This document shows, piece after piece, positions 53,088 through 61,700 of a stretch of DNA of 64,000 nt. Positions within the stretch are counted from its first letter, which is position 1. The number at the start of each line of letters is the position of its first letter. The position numbers were made by a program, and so were the translations under genes. The DNA comes from an uncultured Mycoplasmatota bacterium (GTDB taxonomy: Bacteria > Bacillota_I > Bacilli_A > RF39 > UBA660). A model generated the notes under the pieces. It had not been told where the DNA came from. It did no database searches and worked only from the letters and a program-made list of their open reading frames with translations. The stretch lies in NCBI GenBank assembly GCA_946403755.1, contig CAMJBC010000002.1, positions 62,001 to 126,000 on the forward strand. The letters are read 5' to 3'.

Positions 53088-53855
53088 TGTCCAATAGATA
53101 ATTTTAGTAGGTTTTACTACAGTTATTATTTTTATTAGACGTATATATTTTTTTTAAAATATTATTTATATTAATTTATTTATAATATTACTTATATACA
53201 CTTAATATATTTAACTATATATTAATTATCTAATATTTTTAATAATTAATTATCAAGTGAAATAATTCTATGGTTGTTATATTTGATCATATAACAATAA
53301 AGTAATAATTTAATTTTTATATTTTATATTATTATTAAGTTAATTTTATATCTTATATTAATTGTTACTTATTATAAATAATATTAATTTATTATTTATA
53401 ATTATAGATTATATTTTTAGATATTAATAATATTTATTAATTTAACTATTATTAATAAAATATATATTAATTTATATATTTTAATATTACTAATACTAAT
53501 ATTTATCTAATTTATATTTTTAATCTATATTTTTTATTACTTATATTATGATTGAGTATTATAGAATATGATATTTGGACTTGTTATCCAGTTCATATTA
53601 TTAATATTAATTTATTAATAATATGATTACTCTATAACATTCCTTGTATAACAACATCTTTATTTTAAGACATAGAATAACTTATCTACTAAGGACAAAT
53701 GGTATATCGTTGAGAAAGAAAACTCAAAATGATAAGTGATTATGCTGAATACTGATAATATTCAGATTAATTAATAATTTAACTATTATTAATGATTCAT
53801 AATTCTTTTCGAAAACTCGAAGCAATTTGCTTTATCAGAGCGGGTTGCTTTTTTG
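53088..53855 (+). ncRNA. Large structured non-coding RNA, copy 2 (~765 nt)
   Basis: Paralogous to 51886..52631: TGTCCAATAGATAA start, shared hairpins, 94-nt core with one mismatch, terminator AGCAATTTGCTTTATCAGAGCGGGTTGCTTTTTT. Confidence 0.8.
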
Positions 53856-53953
53856 TTGGTGTAAAATAGTATTTTATTAATGTTATACATAAATTTTATG
53901 GTTTATGTATATTTTTTTATTAATTTGTGTTATTATTATAATGGAGGTAGGAT

Positions 53954-55030
53954 ATGGAACCATATAAAGCTAAAAAATTACCTATAGAGTTTACAGTAAA
54001 TAAAGAATTAATTAATTTATTATCTGAAGTAGAAGAGGTATATGGAGAATATAAAGGATATTTAAAAAATATGAATTATGATTATCCATCTTTTCTAGAA
54101 TGTGCTTTTGTAAGTGATTTATATTATTCATTTAAAATAGATGGAGCTAAGATAGATAAAGAATACATGTTTCATGCTCCATATATGATTAAAAATAATG
54201 ATTATATAGAATTTAATAATATGAAAAAAGCATTGTTAATTGGAGTTAATGATTCTATTAATAATAATATATCATTAGATACTTTTAATAAAATTAATAA
54301 AACTTTATTTATGAATTGTAAAAAGAATAATTTAACTAAAGGTAGTGGTAAATTAAGAAAGAGTCAAAATTATATATTAAAACCTGGTATAGCAGGATCT
54401 AGTGTATCTTTTATACCACCAGTATATAATGAATTAAGTTCTTTAATGAATAATTTAATAAATTATATTAATTTAGAAGGTGAACATCCAATTATATCTT
54501 CTATTATTACACATTATCAATTTGAAAAATTACATCCATATATTTCTGGTAATGGAAAGATTGGTAGATTAATAATGCCAATTCAAATATCTTCTAAAAA
54601 GAAAGAACCTCCAATATTATTCTTATCTGAGACACTAGAAAAATTAAAAAACACTTATTTTACTTTATTAAGTGGTGAAGTAGAAGAAGATATAGATAAA
54701 TTTATTAAGTTTATATTACAATCTATTATTGAACAATGTAATTTAAATATTAAGAGAATTAAAAAACTAAATAAAATGTATAAAAATGATTATGAAGAAT
54801 TTAAAGAAACAATCGGAGGTACTACTATTAATAAAGTATATCCATATATATTAAAGAAAGTAGTATTTACCACTAATGATATTGTAGTTGATTGTAAATT
54901 ACATATAAATTCTGTTAATAAAGTATTAAATAAAATGGTTGAACATGGATATTTAATAAAGGAAAAGAAAAAAGGTTCTAATAGAGTTACATTTTGTTAT
55001 AAAAACCTATATGAAGTGTTTATGAGTTAA
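53954..55030 (+). CDS. Fic-domain protein with C-terminal winged helix
   Basis: Fic core HPYISGNGKIGR; N-terminal YYSFKIDGAKI resembles Fic_N SxxIEG motif. Confidence 0.85.
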   Translation: MEPYKAKKLPIEFTVNKELINLLSEVEEVYGEYKGYLKNMNYDYPSFLECAFVSDLYYSFKIDGAKIDKEYMFHAPYMIKNNDYIEFNNMKKALLIGVNDSINNNISLDTFNKINKTLFMNCKKNNLTKGSGKLRKSQNYILKPGIAGSSVSFIPPVYNELSSLMNNLINYINLEGEHPIISSIITHYQFEKLHPYISGNGKIGRLIMPIQISSKKKEPPILFLSETLEKLKNTYFTLLSGEVEEDIDKFIKFILQSIIEQCNLNIKRIKKLNKMYKNDYEEFKETIGGTTINKVYPYILKKVVFTTNDIVVDCKLHINSVNKVLNKMVEHGYLIKEKKKGSNRVTFCYKNLYEVFMS

Positions 55031-55103
55031 TCATAAACATTTTTCTTGAAAAAAATAATAAAATATTGTATTATTATTAGCGTGCTAAAAAAGGGTGATT
55101 TTT

Positions 55104-56906
55104 ATGGAAAAAATAATAAATTTTGCAGTAGTTGCACATGTTGATGCTGGAAAGAGTACACTTGTAGATGCATTATTAAAACAAGGTGGAGTTTTCAGAG
55201 AAAATGAAAACGTTGTTGATTGTGTAATGGATAGTGGAGATCTTGAAAGAGAAAGAGGAATTACTATCACAGCAAAAAACTGTGCTATTAGATATAAAGA
55301 CTATAAGATGAATATAGTTGATACTCCAGGACATGCAGATTTTTCTAGTGAAATAGAAAGAATTATTAAAACTGTTGATACTGTTGTATTACTTGTTGAT
55401 TCAGCTGAAGGTCCTATGCCTCAAACAAGATTTGTTTTAAAAGAAGCATTAAAGAATGGATTAAGACCAATATTATTTATAAATAAAATAGATAAAAAAG
55501 ATGCTAGAGCAGAAGAAGTTGTTAATATGACTTTTGACTTATTCTGTGAATTAGGTGCTGATAATGAACAATTAGATTTTAAAATCATTTATGGTATTGC
55601 TAAAGAAGGAATAGCTAAATATGATGAAAATGATGATAATAAAGATATATTACCATTATTAGATACTATTATTGAAACTACAAAACCTTTTGAAGGAAAT
55701 GAGAATGATCCATTACAATTCCAAATTTCATCATTAGATTATGATGATTATATTGGAAGATTAGGTATTGGTAGAATAAATAAAGGTAAGATTAGTGTAG
55801 GACAAATGGTATCAATATCTAAAAATGACGGATCTGTATATAAAGAAAAGATTGTTAAATTATTTGTTAATGAAGGTATTAAGAAAAAAGAAGTTCAAAC
55901 TGCATATTATGGAGATATAGTTACAATAGCAGGTTGTCCTGAAATATCTATTGGAGATACAATTTGTGATGTTAATCATATTGACCCATTGCCAAGTATT
56001 GAAATAGAAAAGCCAACATTATCTATGAATTTCTTAGTAAACACAAGTCCATTTGCAGGTAAATCAGGTAAATTTGTAACATCTAGACATTTAAGAGATA
56101 GATTACATTCAGAGTTAGAAAGAAATGTAGGTTTAGAAGTAGAAGAATTACCTGGTGGAGATGGATATAAAGTATCTGGACGTGGAGAACTTCATTTATC
56201 TATATTAATTGAAAATATGAGACGTGAGGGTTACGAACTTAGTATTTCAAAACCTGAAGTTATTTTTAAAGAAATAGATGGTGTAAAACAAGAACCATAT
56301 GAAAAAGTAATAATAAATGTTCCTAATGAATATTCTGGTACTATTATTAATGATTTAAGTGAAAGAAAAGGTACTATGGAATTAATGGAACCAGCAGAAG
56401 AAAATTATGTTAGACTTGAATTTTCAGTTCCTACAAGAGGCTTATTAGGATATAGAAGTAGTTTTATTACTAATACTAAAGGTGAAGGTATTATGGTTAG
56501 AAGCTTTGATTGCTATAAACCATATGCTGGAGAAATTAGTGGTAGAAAGAATGGTGCTCTTGTTTCAACTGAAACTGGCCAAACATTTGGATATGCATTA
56601 TATAACTTATTAGATAGAGGAACTATGATAGTAGAACCATCTACTGAAGTATATGAAGGTATGATAGTTGGAATTCATAATAAAGAAATAGATTTAAATG
56701 TTAATCCATGTAAAAATAAAGAATTTTCTAATACAAGAAGTAAGAGTAGTGATGAAGCTATTATTCTTCCTAAAGCTAAAACATTTACTTTAGAGGAAGC
56801 ACTAGAGTTTATAGAAAGTGATGAACTTGTAGAAGCTACTCCAGATGCTATTAGATTAAGAAAGAAAATATTAGATCAAAAAGAAAGATTTAGAAGTAAT
56901 AGATAA
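55104..56906 (+). CDS. typA: Ribosome-associated GTPase TypA/BipA
   Basis: AHVDAGKSTLVDALL, RGITITAKNCAI, DTPGHADF; full-length TypA architecture. Confidence 0.95.
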   Translation: MEKIINFAVVAHVDAGKSTLVDALLKQGGVFRENENVVDCVMDSGDLERERGITITAKNCAIRYKDYKMNIVDTPGHADFSSEIERIIKTVDTVVLLVDSAEGPMPQTRFVLKEALKNGLRPILFINKIDKKDARAEEVVNMTFDLFCELGADNEQLDFKIIYGIAKEGIAKYDENDDNKDILPLLDTIIETTKPFEGNENDPLQFQISSLDYDDYIGRLGIGRINKGKISVGQMVSISKNDGSVYKEKIVKLFVNEGIKKKEVQTAYYGDIVTIAGCPEISIGDTICDVNHIDPLPSIEIEKPTLSMNFLVNTSPFAGKSGKFVTSRHLRDRLHSELERNVGLEVEELPGGDGYKVSGRGELHLSILIENMRREGYELSISKPEVIFKEIDGVKQEPYEKVIINVPNEYSGTIINDLSERKGTMELMEPAEENYVRLEFSVPTRGLLGYRSSFITNTKGEGIMVRSFDCYKPYAGEISGRKNGALVSTETGQTFGYALYNLLDRGTMIVEPSTEVYEGMIVGIHNKEIDLNVNPCKNKEFSNTRSKSSDEAIILPKAKTFTLEEALEFIESDELVEATPDAIRLRKKILDQKERFRSNR

Positions 56907-56919
56907 CTTCTAAATCTTT

Positions 56920-57435
56920 TTATTTAAAATTACTAATTATTTTAGCAACTATGAATACTATTTCATCACTGTTCTTAGTTGCATATTTTTTTCCTATAGC
57001 TTTACCACCAACTGTTAAAGATGATATTAATGAACTAATTACTAAAGTAGTAAGAACTACATTTATAAATAAAGAATTTGCAATATATATAGATAATATT
57101 GCTCCACAAGAACCACTTATTATTCCACATATATCTCCAATTACATCATTACATATACTAGCTATTCTAGGAGAATTTTTAATTAATTGAACTCCTTCTT
57201 TTGAACCTTTTATCTTCTTAGCACTTTTAGCATGAAAAGTTGATTCGTTAGCTGTTAATACAGCAGTACCAATTATATCAAATAAAACTCCAAATAGTAT
57301 AAAGAATATTGTAATGATAATTAAAACTATTACATTATTGCATCTGTTTATAATGACATTTGATAAGCTACTAAAAATTATAGCTATAAAAAAAGTCATT
57401 AAAAATGCTTTAATGATCCAATTATCTTTTGACAT
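56920..57435 (-). CDS. Multi-pass membrane protein, unknown
   Basis: 171-aa hydrophobic ORF with GGGAG RBS. Confidence 0.6.
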   Translation of the reverse strand: MSKDNWIIKAFLMTFFIAIIFSSLSNVIINRCNNVIVLIIITIFFILFGVLFDIIGTAVLTANESTFHAKSAKKIKGSKEGVQLIKNSPRIASICNDVIGDICGIISGSCGAILSIYIANSLFINVVLTTLVISSLISSLTVGGKAIGKKYATKNSDEIVFIVAKIISNFK

Positions 57436-57480
57436 TTTAATAACTCCCTAAGTAAAAATTGTATGGAATATTATAAATTA

Positions 57481-57917
57481 ATTTTACGGCTTTGGTCGAG
57501 TTGAATTTCTCTAGTATTTACTCTTGGTTACCCGTAAGCGATTTCTCTTTGAAAATACTAACCATATGTTACCGCGTATGATCACTCGATCACCACTTAG
57601 TCCGCACTTCAATCCTTATAATAAAGACACACTAGAGGTTTTCCCAAACAAACTTGTACTACTTTTATTCGCTTTTGCAAATTATTTTTCAATTACTATC
57701 CCAATAATTCACTCACGACATGTACGTTCATATCCTCTGGAATGAAAAAAGGAAGCCGATATATGCCGTTACATCTTTTCCTCATTTCTTAAATCATATA
57801 TATGCCCCAATCTGGGCGAATGAAGCAAAATATATAAAGTACCTATTTGTACAATTAATGGATTTTTAGCCCCATCTTCTAGTAGTATGTTTGACTAGCA
57901 TAGTGCTCCACACACAT
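57481..57917 (-). ncRNA. Unassigned structured RNA or very long 5' leader
   Basis: No convincing ORF, higher GC than flanks, local stems (e.g. TGATC-GAGT-GATCA, TAGTATTT/AAATACTA), perfect consensus promoter upstream. Confidence 0.6.
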
Positions 57918-57922
57918 AAGAA

Positions 57923-57951
57923 ATTATATCACACTTTACATAATTTGTCAA
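57923..57951 (-). promoter_or_regulatory. Consensus sigma-A-type promoter
   Basis: Minus strand TTGACA (57951..57946) - 17 nt - TATAAT (57928..57923). Confidence 0.85.
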
Positions 57952-58073
57952 AAATTTAATATAATACACATAATTTTAAATATTTGTGTTTAATAAATTT
58001 AAATAATTAAAAGATTAACTAATTCATTTAAAATGTGTTATAATCTAATCATGTAAAGAAGGAGAAAGAGATT

Positions 58074-59798
58074 ATGAGCTATATTAAAGAGACTGAAGAA
58101 TATTTAAAAAATGTTCTAAAAGATTGTGGTTATGAAATAGACAATGTTGTCTTGGAGTCATCTCAAAGACGTGATCTTGGTGAATTTCAAATTAATTGCG
58201 CTATGAATTTAGCTAAACAATATGGTAAGAATCCAAGAAAAATAGCACAAGATATAGTTGATCACTTGGATGATAGATTTGTTGATATTAATATAGCTGG
58301 TCCTGGCTTTATTAATGTAAAAGTAAATGAAAAGAATCTTGTAAATAAAATGAATGAATCAATTAATGATTTTGATAAATTAATTGATAAATGTGAACCT
58401 AAGACAATAGTAATTGATTATGGTGGCGCTAATGCTGCTAAAGCATTACATGTTGGTCATATGAGATCTGCTAATATTGGTGAATCATTAAAAAGACTTG
58501 CAGTAGTATTAGGAAATAAAGTAATTGGAGATGTTCATTTAGGAGATCTTGGTAGACAATCAGGAATGGTAATTTCTGAAATAAAGAAAAGAAAACCTGA
58601 TTTATGTTATTTTGATCCTAATTATAAAGGAGAATATCCTAAATTAGAAATAACTCCAGAAGAATTAGCTGATTATTATCCAACAGCAAGTGCAGCGGCT
58701 AAAGAAGATGAAAATAGATTAGAAGAAGTAAGACAAATAACTGCTTGGGTAGATGAAGGTAAAGAACCATATCTAAGTATGTGGAAAGATATAGTTGAAG
58801 TATCTAAAAATGAAATTAAAAAGACATATGATTTCTTAAACTGTAATTTTGAATTATGGGAAGGAGAAATGAGTTCTTTAAATTATGTAGATGATACCTT
58901 AAAAATATTAAAGCCATTTATGTATGAATCAGAAGGTGCTCAAGTTATAGATGTAGCTAAAGAAGATGATAAGATAGAAATACCACCTCTAATAGTAATT
59001 AAAAATGATGGTGCTACAATATATGCTACTCGTGATTTAGCTACAATATATAGTAGAATGAAAAATAATAATCCTGATGAAATATGGTATGTAGTAGATG
59101 CAAGACAAGGTATGTATTTTGAACAAGTATTTAGAGCATCATATAAATCTAAATTAGTTCCTGAAAATGTTAATTTAGCACATTATTATTTTGGAACTAT
59201 GAATGGTAAAGATGGTAAACCATTTAAAACAAGAGATGGTGGAGTTCTACAATTAAATGATTTATTATCAATGATAAGAGAAGAATTATCTAAAAAGATG
59301 GATAAATATGAAGATGGTAGTGAAAAAGAAGAAATATTAGATAAACTAACAGTAGCAACTGTAAAATTTGCAGATTTATTACCATTTAGAACAACTGACT
59401 ATATATTTGATATAGAAAAGTTTAGTTCTTTTGAAGGAAAAACTGGACCATATATTTTATATACTATGGTTAGAATAAATTCTATTTTAGAAAAAACTAA
59501 TATTAATAATATTAAGATAGATAAAATATGTAGTGAAACTCAAAGAAGTATTTATATTAAACTATTAGAATTATCTAGAACATTAGAAAAATCTTATAAT
59601 GAAAAAACATTAAGTTATATATGTGATTATTTATTTGAAGTATGTAGTTTATTTAATAAATTCTATGGAGAATGTAATATAGTAAATGAAAAAGATGAAA
59701 GTATTAAAAACAATTATATTTCTATGTTACATTTAATATATAATACATGTACTAAATTATTGGATATTTTAGCTATAAAAGTACCAAATAAGATGTAA
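58074..59798 (+). CDS. argS: Arginyl-tRNA synthetase
   Basis: VIDYGGANAAKALHVGHMRSANIGESLKRL. Confidence 0.95.
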   Translation: MSYIKETEEYLKNVLKDCGYEIDNVVLESSQRRDLGEFQINCAMNLAKQYGKNPRKIAQDIVDHLDDRFVDINIAGPGFINVKVNEKNLVNKMNESINDFDKLIDKCEPKTIVIDYGGANAAKALHVGHMRSANIGESLKRLAVVLGNKVIGDVHLGDLGRQSGMVISEIKKRKPDLCYFDPNYKGEYPKLEITPEELADYYPTASAAAKEDENRLEEVRQITAWVDEGKEPYLSMWKDIVEVSKNEIKKTYDFLNCNFELWEGEMSSLNYVDDTLKILKPFMYESEGAQVIDVAKEDDKIEIPPLIVIKNDGATIYATRDLATIYSRMKNNNPDEIWYVVDARQGMYFEQVFRASYKSKLVPENVNLAHYYFGTMNGKDGKPFKTRDGGVLQLNDLLSMIREELSKKMDKYEDGSEKEEILDKLTVATVKFADLLPFRTTDYIFDIEKFSSFEGKTGPYILYTMVRINSILEKTNINNIKIDKICSETQRSIYIKLLELSRTLEKSYNEKTLSYICDYLFEVCSLFNKFYGECNIVNEKDESIKNNYISMLHLIYNTCTKLLDILAIKVPNKM

Positions 59799-59870
59799 AA
59801 AGGATATGTAAAAAACATATCTTTTTTTTGAAAAAAACCATTGTATTAATGGTTTTTGTATGCTATAATA

Positions 59871-59934
59871 CCTTCGAACGAAAGTTCCTTGCTTCATTTT
59901 ATGTGAAGCCGTTAGACCAAAAGGAGGTGTAATA
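59871..59934 (+). promoter_or_regulatory. Possible rpsF (S6/S18) autoregulatory leader
   Basis: GCTTCA...TGAAGC hairpin followed by CCGTTAG just upstream of the rpsF RBS. Confidence 0.45.
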
Positions 59935-60222
59935 ATGAATAAATATGAAATAATGTTTATCGTTAGAGCAGATATCGATGAAGAGACTCAAAAGAAAACA
60001 GTTAAAACTTTTGAAAAAGTTCTTACTGATATGAAATCTAAAATTGAAAGTAACAAAGATATGGGTCAAAAGAAATTAGCTTATCCTATTAACAAACAAG
60101 TTAGAGGAAACTACTATTTATTTAATGTAGTAGCTACTGCTGAAGCAGTTAAAGAATTTGATCGTAAAGCTAAAATTGATGAAAACATATTAAGACATAT
60201 CATAATAAGAGAAGAGGAGTAA
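59935..60222 (+). CDS. rpsF: 30S ribosomal protein S6
   Basis: MNKYEIMFIVRADIDEE..., LAYPINKQVRGNYYLF. Confidence 0.95.
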   Translation: MNKYEIMFIVRADIDEETQKKTVKTFEKVLTDMKSKIESNKDMGQKKLAYPINKQVRGNYYLFNVVATAEAVKEFDRKAKIDENILRHIIIREEE

Positions 60223-60226
60223 TAAT

Positions 60227-60697
60227 ATGAATAAAATAATTTTAGTAGGAAGATTAACAAAGGATCCTGAAATTAGAAGTACTAGTGCTGGATTTGCAAC
60301 TGCTAACTTTACAGTAGCTGTTAATAGAAGATATAAGAATAAAGAAGGCGGATATGATGCTGATTTCTTACCTTGTGTAGCTTTCAGAACAACTGCTGAA
60401 TTTATTGGTAAATTCTTCAAAAAAGGAAGTATGATTGGATTAGAAGGAAGCGTTCAAACTAGAAGTTATGATGCTCAAGATGGAACTAAGAGATATGTAA
60501 CTGAAGTTAATGTTGAGAATGTTGAATTTGTAGGTGGTAAGAATGAATCTTCTACTTCAGCATCAAGTGGTGATTTTGTAGATGCACCAGCAGATGCTCC
60601 AATTGATGATATTCCAGAATATGATGTACCAAGTCAAGATCCTTATGAAAATTATGATAAAGAAGTATCACTAAGTGATAATGATTTACCATTTTAA
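60227..60697 (+). CDS. ssb: Single-stranded DNA-binding protein
   Basis: MNKIILVGRLTKDPEIRST...; acidic C-term DNDLPF. Confidence 0.96.
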   Translation: MNKIILVGRLTKDPEIRSTSAGFATANFTVAVNRRYKNKEGGYDADFLPCVAFRTTAEFIGKFFKKGSMIGLEGSVQTRSYDAQDGTKRYVTEVNVENVEFVGGKNESSTSASSGDFVDAPADAPIDDIPEYDVPSQDPYENYDKEVSLSDNDLPF

Positions 60698-60709
60698 GGA
60701 GGAATAATA

Positions 60710-60922
60710 ATGGCAGAATTTTATAGAAGAAAAAAAGTATGTCAAATGTGCGCAGGTAAAGATGTTGATTATAAAGACGTAATGATTGTTTCTAAATATA
60801 TTAATGAAAAAGGAAAGATTTTACCAAGAAGAATGACTGGAGCTTGTGCTAAACATCAAAGACATATAGCTAATCAAATTAAAAGAGCTAGATATATGGC
60901 TTTATTACCATATACAAAATAA
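60710..60922 (+). CDS. rpsR: 30S ribosomal protein S18
   Basis: [20 protein letters not shown]...[32 protein letters not shown]. Confidence 0.96.
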   Translation: MAEFYRRKKVCQMCAGKDVDYKDVMIVSKYINEKGKILPRRMTGACAKHQRHIANQIKRARYMALLPYTK

Positions 60923-60971
60923 TGATAGTGAAAACTATCATTTTTTTATGCATAAAAAAAGAAGATATTTA

Positions 60972-61649
60972 TTATCTTCTATTTCTACTTATTAAGAATA
61001 AACGTAATATTTGTGCAGCTGTAGCTAAGAAACCAGCTACATATGTTAGTGCTGCTGCATTTAATACTTTATTAATTCCATTTTTATCTTTCTTTTCTAT
61101 AAAACCTAATTGTTCCAATTGCTTTTTAGCTCTTGCAGAAGCATTATATTCAACTGGCAAAGTAATTAGTTGAAATAATAAGCTCGCTAGCATTAAAAAT
61201 ATGCCTATATAAATTAAATCACCAAATTGTAATATAAAACCTAATAATACAACAATTGATGCTACTTTAGACGTAAAATTAACTGTAGGTACCATAGCTG
61301 ATCTAAATCTTAAAAATGAATATGCTTCTTTATCTTGAATAGCATGACCACATTCATGAGCAGCTACAGCTACAGAAGCTATTGAATGTTCTTCAAATAT
61401 TCTATCAGATAAATTTATCATTTTAGTTTTAGGATTATAATGATCAGTTAATTCACCATATGTTTTATTAACTTTAACATATGATAGACCATTCATTTCC
61501 AATATTTTTCTAGCTACTTCATATCCAGACATATCAATACTATTCTTAACTTTAGCATATTTTTCATAGTTTGATTTAACACTAGATTGAGCTATTAAAG
61601 GCACAATTAATATAATTAATATTAATAATATATCCATGTTCATCACCAA
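60972..61649 (-). CDS. Zinc-dependent membrane metallopeptidase (YugP-like)
   Basis: HECGHAIQ, DHYNPKTKMINLSDRIF. Confidence 0.88.
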   Translation of the reverse strand: MVMNMDILLILIILIVPLIAQSSVKSNYEKYAKVKNSIDMSGYEVARKILEMNGLSYVKVNKTYGELTDHYNPKTKMINLSDRIFEEHSIASVAVAAHECGHAIQDKEAYSFLRFRSAMVPTVNFTSKVASIVVLLGFILQFGDLIYIGIFLMLASLLFQLITLPVEYNASARAKKQLEQLGFIEKKDKNGINKVLNAAALTYVAGFLATAAQILRLFLISRNRR

Positions 61650-61700
61650 TAATATTTTATCATAAAATAAGACATAAAAAAAGAATGCTTAAGCATTCTT

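Noticed and set aside
51816-53953. Recent mobile-element insertion explaining the duplicated AT-rich region
   Set aside because: No transposase ORF, no terminal inverted repeats or target duplications noticed; each copy has promoter, hairpins and terminator, which fits duplicated RNA genes better.
57524-57745. 73-aa plus-strand ORF in the RNA locus
   Set aside because: No RBS evident, odd composition (RSPLSPHFNPYNK), and it is antisense to the transcript predicted from the consensus promoter; treated as non-coding.
57481-57917. RNase P RNA or tmRNA assignment for the 57.5-57.9 kb locus
   Set aside because: Only weak internal resemblance to RNase P; the universal GAGGAAAGUCC and tmRNA ends/tag ORF were not found. 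Left unassigned pending an Rfam scan.
57481-58073. Plus-strand T-box leader for argS
   Set aside because: TGTTACCGCG faintly resembles the T-box sequence but lies ~500 nt upstream of argS without a following terminator, and the strong promoter faces the opposite way.
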